From Mycobacterium seoulense (GTDB lineage: Bacteria; Actinomycetota; Actinomycetes; Mycobacteriales; Mycobacteriaceae), in the NCBI RefSeq assembly GCF_010731595.1, contig NZ_AP022582.1, forward strand, positions 2,108,001 to 2,172,000: DNA of 64,000 nt, given 5' to 3'. Of the stretch, positions 37,094-45,360 are shown one piece after another. The notes under the pieces were generated by a model. The model had not been told where the DNA came from. It did no database searches and was given only the letters and a program-made list of their open reading frames with translations. How positions within the stretch are numbered: position 1 is the stretch's first letter; every line of letters begins with the position of its first letter. A program made the position numbers and the translations under genes.

Positions 37094-37938
37094 TCGATTT
37101 GGGCCTCTCGGGCAAGCGTGCGGTGGTGTCGGGGGCGGGCTACATCCCCGAGCGCGCGGGCCACGGCTGGTTCACGTCGCTGGCCCTGGCCGAGGCGGGT
37201 GCCTCGGTGGCCTGCATCGATATCGACGAGGAGCGCGCGGAGCACATTGCCGGCGAAATCGTCGCCCGGGGCGGCACCGCCATCCCGATCGTCGCCGACA
37301 TGACCGACGCCGAGCAGGTGGGTCGCGCGATCGACGATGTCGAGGCGGCGCTGGGCGGCATCGACGTGTGCGTCGACATCATCGGTGGGGCGACCTGGTC
37401 GAAGGTCGAAGACTTCACCACCGAGTTGTGGGACGCGGCAATCCATTACAACCTGACCCAGGTGTTCTATCTCTTTCAGGCCGCGTCACGCTACATGATC
37501 GCCCAGGGCAGCGGTGGATCGTTGGTGGCGATCGCGTCGGTCGACGGCATCGCCTCGGCGACCTACCACGCCGCCTACGGCGCCGCCAAGGCCGGCGTCA
37601 TCTCGCTGGTCAAGACCTTCGCAGATGAACTGGGCCGGTACGGCATTCGCGCCAACGCGGTCGCGCCGGGCAATGTGGGCTCGGGCAACGAGGATCAGCC
37701 GCCGAACGAATACAACGTCAACGGGATCAATCCGCTGGCGGCGCCGCGTGCCCATGATGTCGCCAACGCCGCGTTGTTCCTGTCCTCCGAGCTGGCCGCC
37801 CGCATCACCGGTCAAACCCTTGTGGTCGACGGCGGTGCCATGATTCGGCAGCTATGGGGGCTGCGGGAATCATCGATCCCGGCCAACCCGGACGACGCGA
37901 TGCCCGACTTCATGAGGCCCGGGCCGTCCGGCGGCTAG
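37090..37938 (+). CDS. SDR oxidoreductase with atypical glycine motif
   Basis: A 282-aa SDR. The catalytic Tyr-x3-Lys is present (YGAAK), and so is GNVGSGNEDQP-type C-terminal substrate loop sequence. The cofactor loop reads SGAGYIPERAGHGW instead of TGxxxGIG, an insertion that keeps glycines but lengthens the turn. The start GTG overlaps the stop of the unknown 430-aa gene. It ends at the CTAG shared with SMP-30. Substrate unknown. Confidence 0.83.
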   Translation: MIDLGLSGKRAVVSGAGYIPERAGHGWFTSLALAEAGASVACIDIDEERAEHIAGEIVARGGTAIPIVADMTDAEQVGRAIDDVEAALGGIDVCVDIIGGATWSKVEDFTTELWDAAIHYNLTQVFYLFQAASRYMIAQGSGGSLVAIASVDGIASATYHAAYGAAKAGVISLVKTFADELGRYGIRANAVAPGNVGSGNEDQPPNEYNVNGINPLAAPRAHDVANAALFLSSELAARITGQTLVVDGGAMIRQLWGLRESSIPANPDDAMPDFMRPGPSGG

Positions 37939-38894
37939 CGCTGATGGATTAGCGGCAGGCCCGGCACCGAGCTTCGCCCCTTGAGCACGTACGGGGTCGT
38001 GATCGAGCCGATGTAGATGTCGCGCATGTCCTGTCCGCCCCAGGCGACGCTGGTCGGGCTTTTCAATAACGCGCCCTCGGGATCGTCCAGGACTACCGTC
38101 GCTGTGCCGTCCGGGTGGATCGCCACGATCCTGTTGGCCAAAACGAGTGTGACCCAGAGGTTTCCCCCGGCGTCGAACGCGCATCCGTCGGCCATCCCCC
38201 ACCGGCGGCCCACCTGCGGGTCGGCCAGGAACCGGCCGCAGTCGGAACCGAACTCGTCGGGGCGGCGGCCACCCAGCGCTGGGCCGAATCGCTCTGGCGG
38301 CCCGAGTGTTTCGCCCTCGATCGGAAACCTTACGATGTCGGCGTCCACCGTGCGGACCACGTACAGGTGGGTCTCGTCGCGGTCCAGGGCCATGCAGTTG
38401 GGGAAGTTGACCGCGTCGGCCACCACGTGCGCCGATTGGCGATCCGCTGCGACGCGAAAGATGAACCCGTCGGTGGTGCCGCGCACGATGGTGTCCATAA
38501 GGTCGTCTGCCATCGTGCTTACCGAACACCACAGGGCCCCAACGGAGTCCACCAGAACGAAGTTCAGCCATCGCAGCGGCCGTCCGTCGAGTTGTCCGCT
38601 TAACAACTCCGTGATCGCGCCGGTCACCGGGTCGAGATCCTGCAAAGCGCCCAGGCCCCAATTGGCGATCAGAAAATGGCCGTTGCCGTCGAGCGCGATT
38701 CCGTTCGGCTCGCCGCCCGCCTGGCCGATGTGCCGGACGGTGTGCTCATCGATGAGTTCTGCGACGGCTGAGGCCTTGTCCGAAGCGAACACCCGGCCAT
38801 CGGCGGCCACCACAACGTGTTCGGGGCGCTCCACACCGCGCCCGACGGCGTGCAAGTCGGTCACCATCCTGGTGGTCTCGCCGGTTCGGCTCAT
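37935..38894 (-). CDS. SMP-30/gluconolactonase-like beta-propeller protein
   Basis: A 319-aa six-bladed propeller of the SMP-30 / strictosidine-synthase-like group. Family signatures are GEPNGIALDGNGHFLIAN, then VNFPNCMALDRDETHLYV and WGMADGCAFDAGGNLWVT, with metal-binding Asn/Asp/Glu positions. It probably hydrolyses a lactone. AAGGGG precedes the ATG at 38894. No signal peptide. The region 38895-39310 beyond it marks the edge of the acquired island. Confidence 0.83.
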   Translation of the reverse strand: MSRTGETTRMVTDLHAVGRGVERPEHVVVAADGRVFASDKASAVAELIDEHTVRHIGQAGGEPNGIALDGNGHFLIANWGLGALQDLDPVTGAITELLSGQLDGRPLRWLNFVLVDSVGALWCSVSTMADDLMDTIVRGTTDGFIFRVAADRQSAHVVADAVNFPNCMALDRDETHLYVVRTVDADIVRFPIEGETLGPPERFGPALGGRRPDEFGSDCGRFLADPQVGRRWGMADGCAFDAGGNLWVTLVLANRIVAIHPDGTATVVLDDPEGALLKSPTSVAWGGQDMRDIYIGSITTPYVLKGRSSVPGLPLIHQR

Positions 38895-39071
38895 CTATGC
38901 CCCTTGTGGAGTGCCCCGTGTCAGGCTAGCGAAGTTGGCCCTTCATGGACACGTGCGGATCGGAGCCGGGTTTCACCGCCGATTCACGGCAGCCGCAGTC
39001 AAAGCCACAGCCACGTGCGCTGCCAGCTCGCGGGTGACGCGCCGTGCCGTTTACACCCATGGTGATCTCAC

Positions 39072-39242
39072 AGCGATAAGGCCGTCGATGGCCTCGACGC
39101 GGTGCAGCGGATAATCGAGGCGCCCGCGCTGATCGGTTGGTTCACCCAGGCGGTCATGGCCGCCCGCCGGGAGATAGAGGGGTCCCACGACAACCCCGCA
39201 GCGTCAAATGCGGAAACTCACCAGAAATCGCGCTATTCCTAA
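39072..39242 (+). pseudogene. C-terminal gene fragment at left edge of island
   Basis: A 56-codon stretch with mycobacterial-like codon use reads SDKAVDGLDAVQRIIEAPAL and continues through IGWFTQAVMAARREIEG to TAA at 39240. A stop (TGA) lies three codons upstream in frame and no start is available. It looks like the tail of a host or mobile-element gene cut when the island formed. The family is not recognised. Confidence 0.4.
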
Positions 39243-39310
39243 AACCGCGCCGACACAAGGACGGAGAATGGTCCACGTACGTGGAAATCGGACTAGATGC
39301 CGCTAGCTTG

Positions 39311-40204
39311 ATGACCGTGGCTCCCGCCCCGACGCCTGTCCCGAAACCCGACGACGACTTCAAACTGTCCATTACACGTGCGCTGGCCGACCAGCTTCAT
39401 TCCGCCTTAGCACGTTTAACTCCGGCGCCGCTATCCGTCGAAGAGCTTGGCCGCCTGCAGCAGCGGGGTGGGGTATACGTGCTCTTTGTTGACGGATCCC
39501 GTGTCTATGTCGGTAAAGCGGACACTTCACTGCCGGCACGCTTGACGCAACACATGCGGAAGTTGTCTGGCCGGGTAGGCCCGTTTGCGCGTGGGGCGGT
39601 CACATTTGTCTGCCTCTACGTGGATGAGGATCTCGAAGCGTCAGCACCCGAGAAGCTACTAATCAAGGCTTACATCGGCGAAGGCGGGGTGCCATGGAAT
39701 AACAACGGATTCGGAAACAAAGACCCCGGCAGAAACCGGGACAACACCACTGTCAAGGCCAACCACTTCGATGCCCAATATCCCATCAACCTGAACTTTC
39801 CAGTCGCCCTTGACCCTGCCGTAGTTGGTGACAGCAATGCCTTGGACTGCATCACAGATCTGAAGAAGAGGCTTCCGTATCTGTTGCGATTCGAACGGGG
39901 CCATACGCACGAACTCCACGCCGCCGGATTGATCGCGCCAGCCATCGAGTTGCCGGTAAGACAGTGGATGGCGCTCGTTGTCGACGCTCTCCCTGGCTGG
40001 CTGGCGACAGCATTGCCGGGTTATGTGATTTTGTATAAGGAACAGAACCCTGACCGCTATCACAGCGCAATCGCGTACTGGCGGATGGAACCCGATGGCG
40101 TAGTGGTCGAGCGTGCCGGTCAGGCTCAACAAGCCCCTGCCGGAGTCATCGATGAAGGTTCGGGTGGCGACGAGACCGTTGATACTTCACAAGACGACCC
40201 CTGA
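39311..40204 (+). CDS. GIY-YIG restriction endonuclease, Eco29kI-like
   Basis: A 297-aa nuclease. The GIY-YIG core is visible as GGVYVLF (Y56) and RVYVGKAD (Y66), followed by R77 and H81 with the R-x3-H spacing of Eco29kI, E114, and an Asn cluster at 130-132 (WNNNGFGN). Eco29kI and NgoMIII-type enzymes cut CCGCGG; the specificity here is unknown. The protein is about 80 residues longer than Eco29kI, mostly C-terminal. It precedes a cytosine-5 methyltransferase on the same strand, forming a type II restriction-modification pair. Start ATG at 39311 is preferred; the open frame continues upstream to 39137 with implausible sequence. Confidence 0.78.
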   Translation: MTVAPAPTPVPKPDDDFKLSITRALADQLHSALARLTPAPLSVEELGRLQQRGGVYVLFVDGSRVYVGKADTSLPARLTQHMRKLSGRVGPFARGAVTFVCLYVDEDLEASAPEKLLIKAYIGEGGVPWNNNGFGNKDPGRNRDNTTVKANHFDAQYPINLNFPVALDPAVVGDSNALDCITDLKKRLPYLLRFERGHTHELHAAGLIAPAIELPVRQWMALVVDALPGWLATALPGYVILYKEQNPDRYHSAIAYWRMEPDGVVVERAGQAQQAPAGVIDEGSGGDETVDTSQDDP

Positions 40205-40258
40205 GACACTTGCTTCAGGTTGAGGGATCGTGTCATCCCAAAGAGGTAACTTGATCGC

Positions 40259-41512
40259 GTGACTATGGGACTCGCGAGTAGTCGGCTGCGGAGTCGAGGC
40301 AACCGCTTCGTGGGAACGAGCATCGAACTCTTCACTGGCGGCGGCGGCCTTGCTCTTGCGCTTCACGAGGCTGGATTTCAGCACCTTTATGTGAACGAGG
40401 TCGAGCGAAGGGCCTGCGGCACTCTCCGGGTGAACGGAGCCGTCGACGTGGCACCTCCAGGCGTCCGCGACCGAAGCCTTCCATCGGCTGCAGCGGTGCT
40501 TAGGGCCGCGAAGTGGCCACTCTTGGAGCGGGATGTCCGCGAGCTGGACTTCACACGATGCGGAGCGCAAGTTGATGTGCTAGCAGGTGGCGTGCCTTGC
40601 CAGCCATTCTCCCTTGGCGGTGTGCATAAGGGACATCTCGATGAGCGCAATCTGTGGCCGGAGTTCGAGCGAGTTGTTAGACAGACACACCCACGGGTCT
40701 TCCTTGGGGAGAACGTCAAGGGTCTGACTCGGCCTAGCTTCGCGCCCTATTGGCGATACATACTCAGGTCGCTGTGTGCGCCCTTTGAGTCACGTCACGA
40801 TAGCGAAAGCTGGGAGCAGCATAACCTGCGCTTAGCGCGAGTATTGAAGAAGGAAGGCGACCCCGCTGAGCGGTACGACGTCGAGGCGTACATCGTAAAC
40901 GCAGCCGACTACGGTGTGCCTCAAGTCCGTTGGCGGGTATTCGTTGTAGGAGTCCGACGGGACCAGGCACTTGAGTGGAAGTTCCCCGACAAGACGCATA
41001 GCCGATACGGGTTGCATCGCGCCCAGAAGGAAGGAACGTACTGGCGTCAGCATTCGCTCAAAGCCGACCCCACACGGGTCATCCCTTGCTCAGATAAGGA
41101 AGACGACCTAGAGCGTTGGCTGACTCTGCGCGACGCAATCGGAGATCTGCCAGAGCCGGTAGAGGGTGTGGAAGCCCAAGGATGGCTTCATCACAAAGGC
41201 CACCCAGGTGCTCGGATCTACATGGGCCACACGCCGAATGACTTAGACCGTCCCGCCAAGACGGTGAAGGCGGGAGTCCACGGAGTGCCTGGGGGGGAAA
41301 GTGTTCTGAGGCAGGACGACGGCAGCGTTCGTTACCTGACAGTTCGCGAAACGGCAAGGATCATGACCTTCCCTGACACCTGGCAGCTTCACGGCCCGAG
41401 GGGTGAACAGATGCGGCAGTTGGGCAACGCAGTACCCGTCCGCTTGGGCCGGATTGTCGCCGACTCTATTGCCGAGGCACTGGTGAAAAGCGCGGAGCCA
41501 CGCTCGGCTTGA
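40259..41512 (+). CDS. DNA cytosine-5 methyltransferase of the R-M system
   Basis: A 417-aa C5-methyltransferase. Motif I is IELFTGGGGLALAL (about residues 22-35), motif IV is GGVPCQPFSLGG with the catalytic Cys near residue 114, motif VI is ENVKGL, motif VIII is QVRWRVFVVGV, and motifs IX/X include RETARIMTFPDTW and QLGNAVPV. It protects sites cut by the GIY-YIG enzyme just upstream. A TAACTT box 6 nt before the GTG suggests a leaderless transcript separate from the nuclease gene. Codon use is less GC-rich than flanking core genes. Confidence 0.9.
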   Translation: MTMGLASSRLRSRGNRFVGTSIELFTGGGGLALALHEAGFQHLYVNEVERRACGTLRVNGAVDVAPPGVRDRSLPSAAAVLRAAKWPLLERDVRELDFTRCGAQVDVLAGGVPCQPFSLGGVHKGHLDERNLWPEFERVVRQTHPRVFLGENVKGLTRPSFAPYWRYILRSLCAPFESRHDSESWEQHNLRLARVLKKEGDPAERYDVEAYIVNAADYGVPQVRWRVFVVGVRRDQALEWKFPDKTHSRYGLHRAQKEGTYWRQHSLKADPTRVIPCSDKEDDLERWLTLRDAIGDLPEPVEGVEAQGWLHHKGHPGARIYMGHTPNDLDRPAKTVKAGVHGVPGGESVLRQDDGSVRYLTVRETARIMTFPDTWQLHGPRGEQMRQLGNAVPVRLGRIVADSIAEALVKSAEPRSA

Positions 41513-41566
41513 CTCCTCAGTTCTCGAGCTACTAACCCTGTTCTCCGTCGGTACTACTGTCAGAGT

Positions 41567-41995
41567 GTGCGGATGGAATCTTGGGCGTCGTCACCAGCCG
41601 TCCGTAACGTCATGCGTTCGAATCGGGGCCGCGATACTGGCCCTGAGATGAGGCTACGTCGAGCCCTGCACGCCGCCGGTCTGCGTTACCGGCTGAATGC
41701 GAGACCGATTCCCAACTCGCGAATGACGGTCGACGTGGTCTTCCCTCGCGCTCGAGTCGCTGTCGAGGTTCGCGGCTGCTTCTGGCATGGCTGCCCCAGA
41801 CATCACCGACCATCGCACCTCAATGCCGACTTCTGGTCAGCGAAGATTAACGGCAATGTGAAACGAGATAAGGCCAAGGATGCTGCCCTCGAAGCCGCAG
41901 GCTGGACCCTCGTCGTTGTTTGGGAACACGACGAGGTCGCTGAGGCGGTTGAACGAGTTAAGGCGGCGATTCACCAGACCGGCGGCTCCGCCTAG
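41567..41995 (+). CDS. vsr: Very short patch repair endonuclease Vsr
   Basis: A 142-aa mismatch endonuclease. It nicks next to T:G mismatches that arise when 5-methylcytosine made by the adjacent methyltransferase deaminates. Recognisable blocks are RNVMRSNRGRDTGPEMRLR, then VDVVFPRARVAVEVRGCFWHGC with the catalytic Asp and zinc-site Cys/His, then DFWSAKINGNVKRD and WTLVVVWEHDE. TACTGT lies 6 nt before the GTG at 41567, so it too looks leaderless; ATG 41573 is an alternative start. The following 41996-42302 stretch holds no gene but contains a 16-bp palindrome. Confidence 0.9.
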   Translation: MRMESWASSPAVRNVMRSNRGRDTGPEMRLRRALHAAGLRYRLNARPIPNSRMTVDVVFPRARVAVEVRGCFWHGCPRHHRPSHLNADFWSAKINGNVKRDKAKDAALEAAGWTLVVVWEHDEVAEAVERVKAAIHQTGGSA

Positions 41996-42249
41996 GGGAG
42001 CACTCACGACACAGCGGACTAAGAACTGAATCACGAATCGCAGGCCATCGCGCTCCGCTATCGGAGCTCGCTCTAGCGTCGGTCGGTGGTTGTGGGACAG
42101 ACCAACTTAAGACAAGTCAGCAGGGCGTCGGTCGTACCGATGGTCGCTACCGGCTACCGACGAGCCGCTCATGATCGCTCGGTCAGGCTGAACGAAATTA
42201 ATGTCTTACCCCTGCTGGAAACTACGCACAGCAGCTAGCCAGAACCGTT

Positions 42250-42265
42250 ACCTTCGATCGAAGGT
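42250..42265. promoter_or_regulatory. 16-bp perfect palindrome before the helicase-nuclease operon
   Basis: ACCTTCGATCGAAGGT is self-complementary and ends 37 nt before the GTG at 42303. It is the only strong symmetric element in the 307-bp gap after vsr and is a candidate operator controlling the three-gene operon. No dedicated regulator gene is adjacent. Confidence 0.55.
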
Positions 42266-42302
42266 TCCTGCTGGGCAGCCAGAAACAGAAGGCAATTAGG
42301 GG

Positions 42303-45300
42303 GTGGGTCCCACGCTATCCAACAACCAATGGGATGAGTACCTGAAGTGGAACACCGCCGTCGCCGACGTCATCTACCCTTTCGGCAACGAGGCGGCGGC
42401 CTATATGGACTTGGAGGCCAACGAGCTCGCCGACATCGCCGAGCGGGCGGGGCAACCTGGGCCGGACCCGGACAAGGCGCTGGCCGAGGCCGTGCGCGCG
42501 GTGGTGGTCGACTGCGACGACAAGCTTCATCTTCATCCATTGGAGTTCCGCACATCGGCGTGGAAGCGCTGCACGGATATCGAGTTGCCGCCACCGTGCC
42601 TGGCGTTCCTGGCGGTCAGCGCGTTGGCCGCCGAGGACATGGGCCAGTCCGGGGACAAGTTGGCCGCCCACGCGTACTACCCGCGTTTAGCCCGTCGGCT
42701 CGGGGTGCCTGAGGGCGATAAATCAGTCGAAACCCAGTACCGTAAACACGCCGAATTCTTCTGGCAGTGCTTGAACACCTGGCTCGTCAACCAGGACGGG
42801 AACCGCGGGCTGCCCACAGCATATGCGCTCACCCACCGCTACGTCGGGCTGCCGATGTCGCAGGCGCTCATCCGCGAGGGCGACCGCCGCAAGTTCCCTG
42901 AAATGTTCGCGCAGTACGGCCTGAGCCCTGGTATGCAGATCGCGCCCGACGCCCTCACCCGCTATCTCGACGACTGGCTAAAGCCGGGCTCGAGCGCGCC
43001 AGGCAACCTTGTCAAACTGTGGCAGCGCCCGACCAGCCACGAGCGGATCGCCTCGATCGCAGCGGTGGAGCTAAGCAACTGGGACGGCGTGCTTCCCCAT
43101 GGCAGCACTGACCAGGTCCAGGCGGCGGCCCTTACCGCCCGCGCGGGCCTCGTGGTCAACCTCCGTTCTGGATTCCGCGGATCATCGCTGGAGATCGCAC
43201 TCGGATTGCGACTGCCCGCTGACACCGACGGCAGGATGCAGGTCCTCTCTAGCGACCAGTCGTGGCTGCAGATCAACCTCGCTCCGGGAACGGCAGGCCT
43301 TTGGCGGACCTCGTACACCGAAGCCATCGACGCTGTTTCCATGCTCGAAGGTGTGGTGCGGATTCGACGCGCCGATGACGAAGCTGGGCCGGAGTATAAG
43401 CACTTCCCAAAGCAGATCATCCCATTGACCTACGACGAGCTGCAGTCTGCCTTCGTCGAGACCGAGCGCCTCCAACTGGGTGTCGACTCGCTGTTACTCG
43501 TGCGCACGCACGCGCAAAAGCAGGCGAAGATCAACATTCCGGAGCGGGTGCGTAGCGCGTTGGAGCAGGCTGCACGCCCCGGCTTCGAAATCGTGGAAAC
43601 ACTCCAAGGCCTGCCCGACGGCTGGGTGCTGTTCAAGAACGTCCAGCTGTTTAGCACACCGAGTACAGATATCAACGAACTGCTCCCGCTGGCCCAGAAC
43701 CAGCTCACCATCGCCGGCGGACTGCGCATCCCGTCGCGTATCCGGAAATGGTCGACGCTGGCCCCGCCGGAAGTCCGGGCTATCGCGCAAACCGAATCCC
43801 ATGTGCGCGTGACGATTACCCGCGCGGACTCCGACGACGTCATCCACGAATGGATTAGTGGCGAGGGTGCGATGGTCGCGCCGCTCGACGAGCTCAACCT
43901 GACGGACGCTGACTACCGGTTGTCGCTGTTCGTCGGCACCGGCAAAGATCCGGTTCAACAGTCCTCCATTCGATTGCGGTCGAGCCGCAATGTTGACGTC
44001 CTCTGGCACGACGCACCTCGCCTGGTGTATCCGTTGACCAATGGCATGGGCGTGGTCTCGGCGTCCGAACGTGGCGGTGAGGATTACGCCTGCGTCGTCG
44101 ACGGGCTGGTGACGTCAGGCGACGAGTCGGGGGTCGTTCCGAGCGTGCATGCCGCTGGGTCGGTCAGCTGGCGCGAGCCTCGGCAGAGTGTGGCGCGGGT
44201 TCCGATTCAGATCGGCACGCCCGATCCTGGCTCATGTGTCGTCACCGGTGCGCACTACCTCGAGTACCCGCCGTTCCTAGGCGGCTGGCAACCCAAATAC
44301 ATTCAAGGCACTTGCCGCTACTGCGGTTTGGTCAAACGTTCCCCGGGTTGGATCAGCAACTCGGGCTCACGCTCGGCTGGGCAACGCTCATCCACGATCA
44401 GCACCGTGGAGGTGCGGGATCTACCGAAGGCTGACGAAAACGAAGCGGACTGGGACGCGGCCCTGGACGCCCTCAGACACCTGGGCGGCGGTCCTATCGC
44501 GTCTTTGAATCAGATCGCGTTGCAACTGGAAGGCACTGCGTTGTTCGCTGAGAATTTCCGGCGGACGCTGGAAATGCTCGGCCACATCGCCGTCGAACGC
44601 GACAACCGTTGGCGCCCGACCCGGTGGGAGGTCTCCCCGCCCTGCCTCGCCGAAACCACAGACGGCGAGTACCGGTTCACCGGCTTCTGGGCGCCAGACG
44701 ACATTGAGAGCATCGTCGACGAGGCGGCCGGCTACGGCGGCCAGTTCGCCCAGCATCCCAGCGCTGACGCGCCGACCGAATATGGCGTCACCGGTGTCAG
44801 CCAAGACGACGCGGCGGACTTGGTCGACGAGGACAGCGATGTGACCGTCGTCGACGACGCAGGTATGCGGATGCTGCGCGCTCTGCCGAGGCTGTCCGAG
44901 GTCGCCGCGGCACTGGCCCGTGCCGGCATGCCCGGGTTCGACTCGGCCGAACGGTTCGACGTTTCTTCGGCCAGTTGGGTGCCGACCGGAGACCCATACG
45001 CCGCCGGTGCATACCGGTTGCGGAGGGGCTTCGAGACGGCCTATGTCTTCCGGAGCGCGGCCGACGTAGAGTACTCGACAGCGGCACTGGCCCCACCTTC
45101 GCTGGTTAAGCACCTGGCCGCCAACATGATTGGCACATCCCTGGTGAGCTACCAAAGCGACACACAGAGAGCTCTGGTACCTCTCGGTGCGGACCTCCCA
45201 GGACTGTACGGGCGAGCGATCGTTGCGATGTCGGGCGCGCTGCCGCAGCCGAAACAGCTGTCGTTCAATAAAAACCGACGGACCAGCCTTGTATATACAG

Positions 45301-45350
45301 ATATCGGTCGGGACGCAGCCGATCTGCTGGTCACACTGTTCACCACTTAG
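42303..45350 (+). CDS. Unknown 1015-aa protein, first gene of DUF1998-helicase operon
   Basis: I cannot assign a domain with certainty. The N-terminal 250 residues are helical (with FRTSAWKRCTDIELPPPCLAF near residue 80). The middle is beta-rich, and there is one CxxC pair at C671-R-Y-C674. The region around 740-800 resembles a winged helix (LNQIALQLEGTALFAENFRRTLEML). Long acidic linkers surround residues 840-870. Size and position before a DruE-like helicase recall DruH of type III Druantia, but I see no decisive motif. The GTG at 42303 gives MGPTLSNNQW; AGGGGG overlaps it. The next gene starts 10 nt after the stop. Confidence 0.75.
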   Translation: MGPTLSNNQWDEYLKWNTAVADVIYPFGNEAAAYMDLEANELADIAERAGQPGPDPDKALAEAVRAVVVDCDDKLHLHPLEFRTSAWKRCTDIELPPPCLAFLAVSALAAEDMGQSGDKLAAHAYYPRLARRLGVPEGDKSVETQYRKHAEFFWQCLNTWLVNQDGNRGLPTAYALTHRYVGLPMSQALIREGDRRKFPEMFAQYGLSPGMQIAPDALTRYLDDWLKPGSSAPGNLVKLWQRPTSHERIASIAAVELSNWDGVLPHGSTDQVQAAALTARAGLVVNLRSGFRGSSLEIALGLRLPADTDGRMQVLSSDQSWLQINLAPGTAGLWRTSYTEAIDAVSMLEGVVRIRRADDEAGPEYKHFPKQIIPLTYDELQSAFVETERLQLGVDSLLLVRTHAQKQAKINIPERVRSALEQAARPGFEIVETLQGLPDGWVLFKNVQLFSTPSTDINELLPLAQNQLTIAGGLRIPSRIRKWSTLAPPEVRAIAQTESHVRVTITRADSDDVIHEWISGEGAMVAPLDELNLTDADYRLSLFVGTGKDPVQQSSIRLRSSRNVDVLWHDAPRLVYPLTNGMGVVSASERGGEDYACVVDGLVTSGDESGVVPSVHAAGSVSWREPRQSVARVPIQIGTPDPGSCVVTGAHYLEYPPFLGGWQPKYIQGTCRYCGLVKRSPGWISNSGSRSAGQRSSTISTVEVRDLPKADENEADWDAALDALRHLGGGPIASLNQIALQLEGTALFAENFRRTLEMLGHIAVERDNRWRPTRWEVSPPCLAETTDGEYRFTGFWAPDDIESIVDEAAGYGGQFAQHPSADAPTEYGVTGVSQDDAADLVDEDSDVTVVDDAGMRMLRALPRLSEVAAALARAGMPGFDSAERFDVSSASWVPTGDPYAAGAYRLRRGFETAYVFRSAADVEYSTAALAPPSLVKHLAANMIGTSLVSYQSDTQRALVPLGADLPGLYGRAIVAMSGALPQPKQLSFNKNRRTSLVYTDIGRDAADLLVTLFTT

Positions 45351-45360
45351 GAGACGAATC

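Noticed and set aside
39137..39310. Longer N-terminus for the GIY-YIG nuclease
   Set aside because: The added 58 residues overlap the severed gene tail in another frame and do not resemble nuclease sequence; ATG 39311 is preferred.
41996..42302. Possible small antitoxin or regulator gene between vsr and the helicase operon
   Set aside because: No frame with a credible start, length or pattern was found; only the palindrome stands out.
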